From Chelonoidis abingdonii (taxonomy: Eukaryota; Chordata; Testudines; Testudinidae), in assembly GCF_003597395.2 (NCBI RefSeq), contig NC_133770.1:3007734-3071733 (forward strand): a stretch of DNA of 64,000 nucleotides, given 5' to 3'. Below, in pieces: positions 45,720-58,290 of this stretch; position 1 is the first letter of the stretch; each line of letters starts with the position of its first letter. The position numbers and the translations under genes were made by a program. The notes under the pieces are model-generated. The model saw only the letters and a list, made by a program, of their open reading frames with translations. It did not search any database and was not told the origin of the DNA.

Positions 45720-46560
45720 AGAATGGGGGGTTACAGTAAAGCCTTTCCACCTTAACTCTGACCTCAGGACAAGGAACAGTGCAGCCCCTGTGTTCTCCAT
45801 GTAAATTGTGTTTTGTATGGAAATGCTGTCAGTACAACAACAATCCCAGCCCGCAAACACCCAATGTCTGTTAGGCCCTTCCTAGGGATGGTCTGGGAAG
45901 GGCTGGCTGGAGGACAGGGCTGAGCAGTGGAGACAGGCCATCGCTGGCTGATTCTTCTGTCTTGCGCCCCAGATTCAGGCAGATTCTCTGGCTCAGACTC
46001 CTCCTCTGAGGGGGAGGGAGCAGGATGCCGTCTGGGCCGTTCCCAGGTAGATCCCTGTGTTTTATTCCACAATTGTTAATCTGCAGCTGTGGCTTCCCCT
46101 GCCCTGCTCTCCCTCCCCAGGCTCAGCTGCTGGCTCTGCTAACCCATCTCTGGTGCAGAACCTCTCGGGCCCCCATCTCTCTGGTGACTCAGTTGTTCCC
46201 AGCTCACCTTGCCCAGAAGAGAATAGCAGCCAGGACAGGGTTGGGAAGGGGGTCTCCTGGGTTTTTTGTCCTCCCTCCTGACTCGCAGCTGATCCTGGGG
46301 GTGGAGAGAATTCAGCACTTAGGGCCACGTCTGGTTGCCAGAGTCTGTGTTTTGCGCCGGCTCACTGCCCAGTCTCAGGGACCGCACAGAGCAGGATCAG
46401 CTCCGCGGGGGCAGGGCTGGGGTGCGTTCGCTGGCTGGCTGGGCGCCCGAGGCTGGCGTTGGCACAGCAGGGCGGTGGCAGAGCACAGGGTAACAGACGG
46501 TAGAAATGGAGAGCACGTCGTCCCTCCCCAGCCCCAAGGCAGGGTTATTCTCCACCATCT
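45720..46560. repeat. Unit 2 of the local duplication, right part
   Basis: Matches 48095-48939 throughout (for example GGTTACAGTAAAGCC, TCTGGTGCAGAACCT, GGAGAGAATTC, GGCGTTGGCACA), with many indels in the other copy. No coding sequence recognised. Confidence 0.7.
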
Positions 46561-47049
46561 CTGGAGCCTGTCTGAGTTATGGCAGCATGTCTGGGCTGTC
46601 CCATGGCCCACACGCCACCTGCAATCTTGCTGTGCTGCATACTGAGCTCTGCCTCTGCGCGTCTCCTAGGCCAGGCCTGGCAAGGGTGTCCTCAGAAGGC
46701 AGCATTATGGCTGTCTCCCACAGGGCCTGCCTGGGCGCACAGGGGCTAGGAGGCCCCTTTATAGCACTGCCCGGTGAGGCTCTCACCTCTGCTCTGTACA
46801 CTGGGGGGCCTGTTGATCTCGGCCAGGTGACGTATCCGTGTCACTAGCTTTGGGGATTTTAATTTTATTTTCAATTGTTGAGTTTGGGTTTCTGCTTTTC
46901 GGAAGAAATCCTCCCCAGCAGGGATAAAGAACAGGAGAAGGGGAGTGGAGTTCTCAGCCCTCTGGCCACCCACCCGGACCAGGATATTTGTAGAGGGAAG
47001 TCTGGGGAGGAGACCCTGCTCTAGGTCCCTGCTAGGGGACAGGAGGTCT
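46561..47049. other. Unassigned stretch between units 2 and 3
   Basis: No recognisable feature. Confidence 0.35.
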
Positions 47050-48939
47050 GTCTACCTACACCGCGGTGCTCGCAGGCCTGACGCACACCGAGAGAGGTCA
47101 GGATAGGGTGGTTGGCTCCGAGGTTATGGAGCTTGGAGCTCTCTCACTCCCCTTCCTTCTGAGCCACCATTTCCCATCCGTAGCACCCTCCCCTCTGCCT
47201 GAGCATGGGCTGGGGTGCTGTGCATGTGACATCGCCTCTCTCTTGCGCTCATGCCTTGCAGCCTCACCGTTTCCTTGCTTAGAGAAACCAGGACGCCTGG
47301 TCTCCAGGTAGGTTCAGGCCTGGGTCTGCGTCTGGGTTGCTGCTGTTTCTCCACTTGTCTCCTGGCTCTCGCTGGTTCACCTGGCTGCAGAGAGAGGATG
47401 AGAGCTGAGAGCCGGCTCAGGGCTCGGTGCAGTGTGCACTGCCTCAGCACCAGTTCAGAGACCTGCCCCGGAGCAGGGCTGGGACAGGCGACTGGGCTGC
47501 CGGCTTTGGAGGGCAGAGAGGTTCCTGTGCAGTTGCGAGAGTTGTAGGACGGTGAAGCTGGTTAGCTATAAGATGGAAACCATGCAGTTAAGATCCCCTC
47601 GGGGGCACTGGGCTCTCTGCAGCCGATGGTGAAGGCATCTCCCCGTCTCCTGCTGACACTGGCTGGAAGGGCGGGGATTGAAACACGCTGTAGAGCAGTT
47701 AAGTGCGTGCAGCAGGGACATGCGCCCCGCGATGCAGCAGCCTAGTGCATCTGTGCATTCACACGCCCAGCGGCCACATCCTGGCTTCGCCGGGGACAAG
47801 CTCTGAGTCAAAGGGGCAGATGCGGACTTCCCTGGTGTTGCACGCCGTGCTGGGTTGTGACAATCTATCCAACACTGTCCACTCCCTGAGCTGCCATGGC
47901 TATCCGTGTCCCTCAGCCTCTGCATGCAGCGGGGGCACCCATGGGAGAGCCGCCCGTGACAGCACAGAGACAAGGTGAGCACAGAGAGAAGAAGACAAGA
48001 AGTGAACACCCATGAGAACCCTGCAGAAAGGAGAGGACCTCAGCAGCACCCTGCAGGGAAACAGATTGGGTGGGTGATGAAGCAGCACACATGGGAATAG
48101 GGGATTACAGAAAGGCCTTCCCACTAACCTGACCCGGGAGGCAGAATCTGGCGGTCCCCCTGTCCTTCAATGTAAATGTGTTTGTATGGAAACACTGGTC
48201 AGAACAGGAACAACAACCCACCCGCAAACAACCCCAGCGTCTGCCTGGGCCCTCCTAGGGATCGGTCTGGGGGCTTGCGAGACAGGGCTTGGAGAGTGGA
48301 GACAGTGCACGCTGGCTATTCTTCTGTCTGCGCCCCAGATTCAGGCAGATTCCCATGGCTCAGACTCTGCTCTGGGGGAGGGCAGGAATGCCCGTCTGGG
48401 GTTCCACAGGTAAGATCCATGTGTTATTTCCAACATTTTAATCTGTCAGCTGTGGCTTTCCCCGCCCATCTGACTCTCCCTCCGGCTCAGCTTGCTGGCT
48501 CTGCACTCCAGTCTCTGGTGCAGAACTTGAGAGATCTGGCCCCCACTCTCTGGTGAGCTCCGTTCCAGCTTCTCAACCTGCCATCAGAGGAAGAAATAGC
48601 ATGCCAAGGACAGGTGTTGGAAGGGGTCTCCTGGTTTTTTTGTCTCCTCCTGATTCGCAGTATCGTGATTCCTGGGGTGGAGAGAATTCCAACACATTAG
48701 GCACGTCTGGTTGCCAAAGTCTGTGTTTTTTGTGCCGCTCACGCCCGCCAGTTTCTCGGACCACACCAGGCAAGGATCAGTCCCGTGGGGGCAGGCTGGG
48801 GTGCGTCTCTTGGCATGGCTGGCGCATTCAACGAGGAACTTGGCGTTGGCACAAGAGGGCGGTGGCAGAGTCCATCAGGCAACAAGACGGTAAGGACGGA
48901 GGTGAATGGGAGAGCACAGTCAGTCGCCGTCGGAAGTTT
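47050..48939. repeat. Unit 3 of the local duplication, indel-rich toward the gap
   Basis: 47130-47690 and 48095-48939 match unit 2. About 440 bp (47660-48090) are not seen in unit 2, where the transposon now sits. Differences rise toward the gap at 48940, as in poorly polished sequence. Confidence 0.65.
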
Positions 48940-49844
48940 NNNNNNNNNNNNNNNNNNNNNNNNNNNNNNNNNNNNNNNNNNNNNNNNNNNNNNNNNNNNN
49001 NNNNNNNNNNNNNNNNNNNNNNNNNNNNNNNNNNNNNNNNNNNNNNNNNNNNNNNNNNNNNNNNNNNNNNNNNNNNNNNNNNNNNNNNNNNNNNNNNNNN
49101 NNNNNNNNNNNNNNNNNNNNNNNNNNNNNNNNNNNNNNNNNNNNNNNNNNNNNNNNNNNNNNNNNNNNNNNNNNNNNNNNNNNNNNNNNNNNNNNNNNNN
49201 NNNNNNNNNNNNNNNNNNNNNNNNNNNNNNNNNNNNNNNNNNNNNNNNNNNNNNNNNNNNNNNNNNNNNNNNNNNNNNNNNNNNNNNNNNNNNNNNNNNN
49301 NNNNNNNNNNNNNNNNNNNNNNNNNNNNNNNNNNNNNNNNNNNNNNNNNNNNNNNNNNNNNNNNNNNNNNNNNNNNNNNNNNNNNNNNNNNNNNNNNNNN
49401 NNNNNNNNNNNNNNNNNNNNNNNNNNNNNNNNNNNNNNNNNNNNNNNNNNNNNNNNNNNNNNNNNNNNNNNNNNNNNNNNNNNNNNNNNNNNNNNNNNNN
49501 NNNNNNNNNNNNNNNNNNNNNNNNNNNNNNNNNNNNNNNNNNNNNNNNNNNNNNNNNNNNNNNNNNNNNNNNNNNNNNNNNNNNNNNNNNNNNNNNNNNN
49601 NNNNNNNNNNNNNNNNNNNNNNNNNNNNNNNNNNNNNNNNNNNNNNNNNNNNNNNNNNNNNNNNNNNNNNNNNNNNNNNNNNNNNNNNNNNNNNNNNNNN
49701 NNNNNNNNNNNNNNNNNNNNNNNNNNNNNNNNNNNNNNNNNNNNNNNNNNNNNNNNNNNNNNNNNNNNNNNNNNNNNNNNNNNNNNNNNNNNNNNNNNNN
49801 NNNNNNNNNNNNNNNNNNNNNNNNNNNNNNNNNNNNNNNNNNNN
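48940..49844. other. Assembly gap of 905 N
   Basis: Run of N. Any open frame spanning it is meaningless. Confidence 0.99.
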
Positions 49845-49960
49845 TTTCTCTGGTCTCAGTCTCCCCCCACATCTCTTTGGCCACGGCTCTTTCTCTGGTC
49901 TCAGTCTCCCCCCACATCTCTTTGGCCACGGCTGTTTCTCCAGTCTGTCCCGCTATGTTT
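49845..49960. repeat. 45-bp tandem repeat at the gap edge
   Basis: TTTCTCTGGTCTCAGTCTCC ... GGCCACGGCTC occurs at 49845 and 49890, and a third partial unit starts at 49935. The array probably extends into the gap. Confidence 0.85.
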
Positions 49961-52900
49961 TGGGTTGTTACACCCCCCATGTCTTCATTTCCACTTTTCC
50001 CAGCTGAATTCCATGGTGGTATTTCTCGCCCTGGTTTCGAATCTCTCTCAGCAACTTTCTGTCATTTCCTCTTTCCTCGTTAGTGTTTGTGACTCCTTCC
50101 AGTTTAGTGTCCCGTGGAGATCTTGTGAACAGACTGGTCACACACCTCTCTAGGGCACCCCGCTGGCTCTTCAGTCAGATCGGACCTAATCCCAAACCCT
50201 GCAATGCCCACTGGACGCCTCTCCAGCCCTTAGCACCCCACCCTATGTCGTTACCCTCGATTTATGGGCCTGCCCAGCTGATTTTCTGTCTACCTAATGC
50301 GTTTATAAAGCTCTGAGAGAATCATTCGACGCATTCCCTTCGCTCACCAGCGATGAATTTGACCTAGTGCAGCAATCATCAGCCTACGTAACTATGACGT
50401 CTTCAGAAACCCTTCTGGCTCTGCTGTCCCCTAGATACCTGCTGTAAGGGTTTGCAAGGTCTGGGCTGTGCCCCAGCCATTAAACCATCCCCAGCAGTAC
50501 CCCTGCTTCGTGTGCCAGATGCCCCAGGCTCACACTTTCCCACCAGGGTAAGGCCATGCTGCCTCAGCACCTCCTGGACGGGCCTTCGGGCTCCAGCAGC
50601 TCCTGTTTATCCCCACGGCTCTCCACCGCTAGTCCAACTGACTGCAGAGCCCTGAGCGAGGCTGTTCCTCGGCGGGGAGCAGTGCACCCCTCTTCCCCGT
50701 AGGGAGCTGGGGAGAGGTAACTCACTCTAGGAGTTAACGTGGGTCATTGAGGCTTCCACTGTCCCTGAAGGGGTTTCCATTCCCCTCAGCTGAGTCCAGG
50801 CCAGCCAGCCCTAGAGGCCCTGTGTCTCAGACCCCTAACCCTGATCTCCCATGGCCCAGAGAGAGCAGCAACTCCTTCCCCCCAGGATATGACCATGCCA
50901 AGCGGCTAGTCCAGAGTCACACTGATAGTTCATAAAAACATTACAGCAAATTCCTACTCTATGCTCCCTGCCTCGCTTTCCTCTCATGGTTCTGCAGTTT
51001 GGAGACCCAGACAGCAACTGAGGCCGGATGTGCATTTGCAGAGCTGGGTGGGGAGATGGGGGGGGGGGTCACTCACCAGCTGGCATGTGGGCCCCAGCCT
51101 GGACTAGCAGGGGGGCTGCAGGTGAGCGCTGAGGTATGTGAGCCGTGGGTAAAACCTGGGAGTGCAAAAAGCCATTTGGGGCAAGGGAAAGGGGCTCCCT
51201 CAATCTCATTCCCCCCTCCCACTCACACCACTATCCGCCCTTCACCAAGTGCCTGATGAAATGTTTGCCCATTGCACAAGCCCTGACCTGAGCAAGGGGA
51301 AACCCCAGTCACACAAACATGTTTTCAGCAGGGCCCTCCCCAGCTCAGCCAAGAGGGGGTGGAGAGGGGAAGGGGGCTGTCAGCCAAGCAGTGGGTGAAG
51401 CATGTGGCTAACCCTTGATCGGGATGTTCTGTTCCACAGCCGCTGTCAGCTCCATTCCTGCCCCTGGCACACCAGCCCTGCTCCATCCCTCGAAGGCCTG
51501 ACTCGGTGGGACAGGCCCAGCCAGGGACCAGTCTGCCCCACTGCTGTGCCCAATGTCTGTTCCCTCCCCGTCAGCCGCAGTGTCACTGCCTGCTCCGACT
51601 CCCAGCGGCCCTGCGGGCAGTCTGCCCCCGCCCGTCTGCGTCTGCACTAGACACGCCACAGCGGCACAGTTGTAGATAGCGACGGGAGGGGTCCTTCCAT
51701 CACTGGTCTGAGAGGCAGGAGCTGGGTCAATGCACCAATAGTGCTGCCTACCCAGGGGCTGTCCCATTAACTCTGTCCCACAGAGCAGGACAGATTTCAC
51801 TGCCCTGAACAATACCGTTAGGTCAGCCTAACTTTGTAGTGGAGACTAGCCCTAAAACTTGCTTCCAAGTCATGGGCAGGGAGTATCTCCCCCCATAGGG
51901 CCGCCTGGAGCAATAGGGACCATGTGGGTCTCTCCCAAGGCCCGTGGGCATTATAGGAGTTATTCGTTTAATTTGCGGTGCCTATGGCTGTGCCAGGCAC
52001 TGCACAGAAGACTCCTAAGACACAAGCCCTGCCCCAAGGAGTGTCCCATCTATGCCAAGGGCTCCCAAACGAAGCCAGAACCCGTACAGCTCTCCCACTT
52101 TCAGTGGAGCTGGGCCAGTTTACACCAGCAGAGGATTTGGCCAGTCTTCTCATGGCCATCCCTTGTCAGCTGTGTGCTTTCTCAGCTGGGGAATAGGCAG
52201 CAGCCTGTGACCCACACAAAGCTATCCTCCATCAACCGACCAGGGATCTGCAAACCACTGCCTGAGAACCACTGAGCCGAGCAGAGGGACAGTGGCCAAG
52301 TGAGGGTGTAACAGTGTGAGGAGGGGAAGGGGGCAGGTCAAGGGGTACTCGGGTGAAGCAGACAGGGCTCCTGCTGGGTCCCATGTTGCTCTTACAGTGC
52401 AGGGGGAGCATGTTTCCTCCTTGTAAGGGCTGCTCGGGGGGCATGGCTCCAGCAAGTAGAAAGGCTTCACAGCCAGGCTGTGGGAGGACACTGGAAGGCC
52501 GGGGCGGGGGGGTGAGGGGTGAAGGAAGGCTCTGGAGGACAGTGGCACTGGCTGATCGGACAGGACGGGACAATTCCAGCTGAGACGAGGCCAGAGACAC
52601 AGGCAGGGCTGGGTGAGGAGTGCCCAGAAAAGCAGGACAAGGAGTTTGAGCTGCAGGGCGATGGGGGGACCAGGGGAGAGATTCTTGGCCAGGGGCAAGG
52701 GGGAAAGCTGCAGGAGAGTGAGGCTTTGGCAGCCACGATTTGGGGGAGTGGGAGGGGGCAGTGTCTGCAGGTCTCCAAGAGGAGGTGCCTTATTCTTTTC
52801 TCTTGTAATTTAGGCAGCTGAGCTGCTCCAACCAAAGGCCTCCCAATGTCACCCCCTTCGTCTCTGCTTCTCCTCCCCAAGCTGACGTCAGCTGCCCCAT

Positions 52901-53020
52901 TCCTACTTTTACAATCAGCATTTTGCAGTGTGCTTCCTCACCATCCCAGATCCCAGCTTGCACTTGGAGCGGGAGCGCAGCAGGAAAGCGATGGACACAA
53001 CCAACAGACCCCAGGGGATG
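49961..53020. other. Unassigned GC-rich stretch
   Basis: Three kilobases without a supported gene or delimited repeat. Open frames of up to 158 residues are in overlapping phases with no domain or signal. A G run lies at 51058-51068. Confidence 0.35.
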
Positions 53021-53029
53021 TTGTCAGCA

Positions 53030-53260
53030 GTGCTGGGGTAGCCGTGTGGGTCCCAGGCTCCGAGACACACAAGGTGGGGGAAGGAATAGCTTTTACTGGG
53101 CCAGCTTCTGTTGGTGAGAGAGAAGCTTTTGAGCCACCCAGAGCTGTTCTGCAGATCCGCACCCAGAGCTCGGAGCGGCTCAAAAGCTTCTCTGTCACCG
53201 ACATAAGCTGGTCCAATAAGAGACATCGCCTCCCCCACCCTGTCTCTCTAAAACCCTAGA
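53030..53260. repeat. Foldback repeat (ACAAGGTGGGGGAAGG family)
   Basis: ACACAAGGTGGGGGAAGGAA ... GGGCCAGCTTCTG (53068-53110) is inverted at AAGCTGGTCCAATAAGAGAC ... CCCCCACCCTGT (to about 53244). The 5' block GGGGTAGCCGTGTGGGTCC resembles the start of the 13047 repeat. Confidence 0.65.
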
Positions 53261-53305
53261 GTAGAGAAGCAAATCACACTGTTAGTGACCAGGAAGGAGA
53301 AAAAC

Positions 53306-53350
53306 ACACACACACACACACTCTGTCTCTTTCTCTCTGTGTGTGTGTGA
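53306..53350. repeat. (CA)n ... (TG)n microsatellite
   Basis: Ten or so CA units, a short CT-rich middle, then TG units. The two runs can pair with each other. Confidence 0.85.
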
Positions 53351-53705
53351 TGCTTCCAAGTATTGCCCGTTGCCACAGGCAGGACGCTGGAGGAGCTGGA
53401 TTAATTGTCTGAGCTGGTACAGCCAACGCTGTGTTCCTGGGGGAGGGGGCGTAAAGTCCTTTGGTTCAGGAAGATCCCAGTGTTGGTGAGAAGCTAGCAC
53501 CTGCGGGCTCAGGCCTGGGAGCACGGCTGCCCCTCGCTGGCTCCACGATCCAGGCCGTGTCTCGCTGCACACCCGCACCCAGAACCTCCGCTTCTTTTGA
53601 ATATCGAACCCGAATCCTCTGCGGGTCGATGGGTGGGGTCCCTGGTCCCCCTCTCCCACTGTCCCCCCGTATCATTGCTCAGGCCTGCCCCTCCCCCACA
53701 GTACA

Positions 53706-53818
53706 AACCTCTGTCTCTCCTACCGCATCTTCCACCTCCGTCAAGTCCCCCAGGTCGGCCCCGGCCACCGCCACAAGGGTGAGCGCAGCCGCTAAACCCA
53801 CCAGCAGCCAGAGCCTCA
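53706..53818 (-). CDS. Possible first coding exon of a small secreted protein
   Basis: From an ATG at 53818 the minus strand encodes MRLWLLVGLAAALTLVAVAG, a clean signal peptide with a basic residue, a hydrophobic core and small residues at the cleavage site. An acidic stretch ADLGDLTEVEDAVGETE follows. A GT (GAG|GTTTGT) follows directly and could be a donor. About 100 bp further on the minus strand an AG (CCCGCAG) precedes an open stretch beginning RIRVRYSKEAEVLG that reaches a stop near 53467. Upstream lies a TGACTCA (AP-1-type) site at about 54015. I do not recognise the family. The ATG could also be chance in GC-rich DNA. Without transcript evidence this is tentative. Confidence 0.4.
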
Positions 53819-54446
53819 TCCTGCACTGGGCTTGGTCCACCTGCAGGTGCAGCTTCTCCAACAGCCTCACAGACTGTCCTGCTGGAGGGCGATGCAATGT
53901 CGTAACCCTCGCACGGACCTTGACTGTTGGATCCCAGCTCCCAGGCAACCTGCCTAACAGCTTGGGCTCCTGCCTGTCCTTACACGTTACCTTCCTGCTC
54001 CTGATAGGCCGCTGACTCATCCAGCCAGCCCCTCAATAAGGGAGAGCCAGACCTGTGAGCGAGCCAGGGCAGAGGCGACTGAACAGCCCCTTTCGGGAGA
54101 GATGGAAACAGAGTCAGCAGCTCCCCCGGCAGGTTGCTCATAGGGCGCTGACGAAGGGGGCAATGGGGCAGCCCTTCACTTCAGCAGGAGCTGTCCAGAG
54201 CAGAGCTCCAGTAAATATTCCAAACCCACGGGGCCAAAGTCCCAAGCCCTGGCACCTCCTGCAGGGCTGAAGCCCTGAGAACCCCCTCCCCACAGGTGAA
54301 TCCAGACCCCCAGCCCCACTACCCCACCACAAGGCAGAAGTTCCCCCTCACAAGCCTAACAGCCGAAGCCTGGAGCTCCCCAGCCCCACTGGGCCCTGGG
54401 ATTTTTATAATACTGGTGGGAGGGGGCTCTGGGAAATACTCCGTGA
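53819..54446. other. Upstream flank of the candidate secreted-protein exon
   Basis: Possible 5' UTR and promoter on the minus strand, with a TGACTCA site at about 54013-54019. No other feature seen. Confidence 0.3.
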
Positions 54447-55245
54447 CAGTGGTCCTCAAACTTTTTTTCGCAGGCCACTTGAAAATTGCTGACAGTCTCA
54501 GCAGACCACTTAACGATCTTTACAAATGTTGTTTGTGCCATTAGCTAACTACTGTAAAGCGCTTTGGATTAAAGTGCTATATAAAAAAAATTAACTTTTT
54601 TTGTTCTATAAATAAAACTCATAGTTTAATATCAGTAGTTTTACCTTTCTAATGTGATGGATATGCCCTCTCTTCGCTACCACAGCAGCTGCCAAGCTGG
54701 GGCTGGGAAGGTGGGGGGGGTCTCTCCCTCTCTTCCCCACTGTGGCAGCCCCTGAGCTGGGGCTGGGAAGGTGAGGGGGTCTCTCTCTCTCTCCCCCACT
54801 GTGGTAGCCCCCAGACTGGGGCTGGGAAGGGGGTGTGTCTCTCCCTCTCTCCCTCATGGCAGCAGCCCCTGAGCTGGGGCTGGGAAGGAGGGCCATTTCT
54901 CCCCAGCAGCCCCTGGAGCTGGGAAAAGTCACCTCTTTCTCTGGCTGCCGCAGCCCTGCACATCCCAAATTCCCCCCACCCCCTCATCTTACCCCACTGC
55001 CCCCTCCCACCTACCCCCTATTCCCCCCCAAGTCCGCCACCTCACCTTACATGTGCGTCTTCTCAAGGGTCCAGGCACCTAATTAGTGGAGCCATACCTG
55101 CGCGCTCCACTAATGAGGTGGGTGGCCCTTCATTGTCTCATGTGTGGCCACTCAGGCACGCACCTTAGAGGGAACTATCCATGGACCAGCTGAATGGAGC
55201 TCGCAGACCACTGGTGGTCCATGGACCTCAGTTTGAGAACCTCTG
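54447..55245. mobile_element. Non-autonomous hAT transposon with internal 60-bp repeats
   Basis: Left end CAGTGGTCCTCAAACTTTTT; right end, inverted, CAGAGGTTCTCAAACTGAGG. Flanks CTCCGTGA and GTCTATGA share five of eight bases, perhaps an old 8-bp duplication. Inside, the block GCTGGGGCTGGGAAGG recurs near 54700, 54760, 54818 and 54875 (about 60 bp). Confidence 0.75.
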
Positions 55246-58154
55246 GTCTATGAGAATTTATGCCCTCGGTGTGGGGCTCAGCTAGGCCCACAGGTCTGGG
55301 TTCTGGAGAAGGGCATGTGCTGGCCATTGACGCTCAGGGAGTGGGGTGGGTGGACAGGTCTCCCCGGAAGGAACGAAGGGAATGTGGGCGAGGGTGCAGG
55401 GGGATGGGGAAAGCCCTGTGGCTTTGGAGTGGGGCCTGGCGGAGGCGGAAAGGGGGCATGGGGGCTCCCCTCCCCAATGGAGTCGCCTTCATTTCCATAG
55501 GCTCCTGCTGCAGGTGATGGTACAGTCTGGAGCTTGCCCTTGTCTCTACCGGACAGCGGGTAACTTGGCATCTTCCCCACAGTCGGGCCCCAAGCGCTTT
55601 GCAGACAGATTGGCCTGTTACAGTCACACCCTGTCCTGCAGCATCTCCTGCTTCGCCTCTCAGAGGGTCGAGCCCTGGGGCGCCATGGCAGGAGAAGTGC
55701 AGCCTCGGTGGGAAGCAGGGCCTGCCTCTGCGCTCCCTCCTCCCGCAAGATGCCTGCCTCCCCCTGTACTAACCAAGCCAGCAGCATCCTCCGGCTGGGC
55801 TGCAGCAGGGCGGACACCAGAGACCCACATCCAGCCCAGAATACTGCTCAGCTCAGGAGGCCTGAGACTGCACCACGCTGCCCGCGGACCGGCCCAGCTC
55901 TGCTCTGTGTCACGCCAAAGGCGATGGAGTTACAGCAGGCTGGGATGGGGGAGGAAGGCAGGGACTCCAGGAGGCAGGGTTTGAAAAGAAAGGCAAACAG
56001 GTGGCCTCACAACAAGAGGTTTGGCAAAGACACTCAATGAATGGCTGTAAGCATGAGGTGCTCTGAAGAGGAAAGTGCAGGTGTCTACACAGGAGGAAGA
56101 TCACGAGGAGGCCACAGAGTTGGGGCCAAATCAGAAAAGCAGGAGTGGGAGAAACCTGCACATCAGCACGTGCTCTCCTCTCCTTGGGCCCAGCAGTGTT
56201 AGCGGCACAAGTCCCGTGGGTCTCTCCCCGAGTATCGGTAGCACTGGAGAGCGTGGGGTGCCTGCCAGAAGGGAAGCAAGCGCTGAGCAGAGCAGAGGGA
56301 CAGCCTGTGTGGTGATACAAGTTCACGGGGTGTGTGGAGGGTGGCGGTGACTCAGCTCACCCCCTCCAGGGAGTTGCTATGTGTCACCAATTTACCGCCG
56401 ATTTACTCCCCATGGCTGCATTTTCTGGTGTGTGTCCCAGTTCCCAGTGTCAGTTTTTTCCTGCCTCTCCTGAATCCCCTTCGGGGCCCACCAGCTGCAG
56501 GTCTGCGGGGAGAGTTAATTTAGTATCACGTGGCCCAGTGACACAGGTGGAATTCCTAGGGGTTGCAGAGTTGTGGGGCTGAGCGTGAGGCCATCCTGCG
56601 CCTTGCGGACAAACTGAACCAGAGCAAAGCTGCCTTGCTCTTTGGAGCTGGGAAGACCCCTCTGCTGAGGATCTTAATTCAGGTGAGGGCTGGGGGGGCT
56701 GCTCTCCTCCCCCAGCTGCTTCTCACAGGCAAGAGAATAATGAAGATGGCTGTGACAGGCCCCTAACTGTGAGCTCGGCATGAAAGGCCAGTGCAAATCC
56801 TGCCCTTCCTGAATCAAACCCACCCCTTTGCTCAGAATCCCAAAGTGCCTCTTTGGCGGGCAGCACAGCGCCTGTGCCCCAAAGTGCCAGCATACAGGGA
56901 ATGCATTTCCCATCTCCAAGGGTAAGTCAGTTCCATCAGATCCCAGCTCCTGGGTTTCTCCAAACAGGGACCAGTCCAACACATGGTGGGAAGTGGGTCA
57001 AAAGACAACTTGCATGGTTGCCATTTGCTAGAAGATTAAAGCGAATGGCAACAGACCTCGATTAATGAGATTGCAAAAACTGTATTCAGTGTGTCAGTGC
57101 CCTGCTAGTGCCGCAACGGTTTGTATTTTTCTCACTTATCTGGGAAGCTGCTACAACCAATTTTCCCCTTGTGCCCTGATAATCCCTGACCCACAGCTCT
57201 TCCCTTCAGTCCAGCCAGGATAAAATATCCAGTCTGGAAACTGGGCGCTCTGTTGATGGGACAGAGAAGGACAAATTGCACTCACAGCCTGCTCTGTAGT
57301 CAGCTGTAAATTTGTTTCACACTGTAGGTTTTTCTCTTGCACCACAGGTTTTGTGTATTCTTACTGCTGGTGCTCCCACGCGGCCCGTTCCCCCAGCAAG
57401 GAATCCATGAGGGTGAATTGTTCACAGCATGAAGGCACTGAGCCAGCATCCACCGTGCCAGATTCCCCAGTGGGAAAGCCACTGCAGAGATTCTAGGAGC
57501 GAGATCGACAGGGTCAGAGTGGTGGGAAGGGAGATATTGGAGCCATAGCATCTGGGATGGACGGGCCTGGGGAAGGATGTAATTTAGTTAATAATTAACT
57601 GGAAACATTTACAGCCATCTTAGGGAATCAGTTCAGAAGTGCCTGGGCCTTATGATTTTTTTAACCAGTTTCAGAAACTTATTTTAAAAGTTGCTTGTTT
57701 CGGAGGGCTGTTGAAATCAGTGGAAAGGCTGTTACTGATTTCTAGCAGCTTTGGATCAGCCGTGGGTCAACTGCTCTAATGAGGGAACAACAAGGTTAAA
57801 GTCACTGTATGGGATGAAACAAAGACTATCAGGAATCCGTTGTTCCACTGAGTTCCCACATTGAGTCACGCCATTCTGCAGCCACCAGTGGTGCACACGC
57901 AGCACCTGTGACGGCCACACCTGAGTCTCAACCAGGAGGGAGCCTTTAAGAAAACCACAAACATCATGAAACTTGTGATAAAATTGCAAGAGTTGACAAC
58001 ACTATGTTTGCAACAACATAAAACCTGCTCTTGCTTAAAGATGCACAAGCATTCTTGTGACCACTGGTGTCAGCAGGCAGCTGACAGGTCCAGCAGTTTA
58101 ATCATTAGAAACTTGTCCTTCCTCCTTAGCCATAAGGAGTTCATCTACCAGTCC
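55246..58154. other. Unassigned stretch
   Basis: About 2.9 kb with no gene, RNA or delimited repeat that I can support. Confidence 0.35.
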
Positions 58155-58290
58155 TCATAGACTCATAGACTTTCAGGTCAGAAGGGACCATCATGATCAT
58201 CTAGTCTGACCTCCTGCGCATTGCAGGCCACAGAACCTCACCCACCCACTCCTGCCAGAATCCATCTCCTGATCTGAAACCTGGTTGTGT
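58155..58290 (-). mobile_element. CR1 LINE 3' end
   Basis: TCATAGACTCATAGACTTTC, then AGGTCAGAAGGGACCATCAT and ATCTAGTCTGACCTCCTG, the standard inverted CR1 3' tail. Confidence 0.85.

Noticed and set aside
49845..49960. Coding tandem repeat
   Set aside because: Only about 2.5 units are visible beside a gap and no start, splice or domain signal is present.
48553..50153. Frames of 413-484 residues
   Set aside because: Most of their length is N; they exist only because the gap has no stop codons.
55278..55984. Frames of 179-212 residues on both strands
   Set aside because: They overlap in opposite phases in GC-rich DNA and show no recognisable motif.
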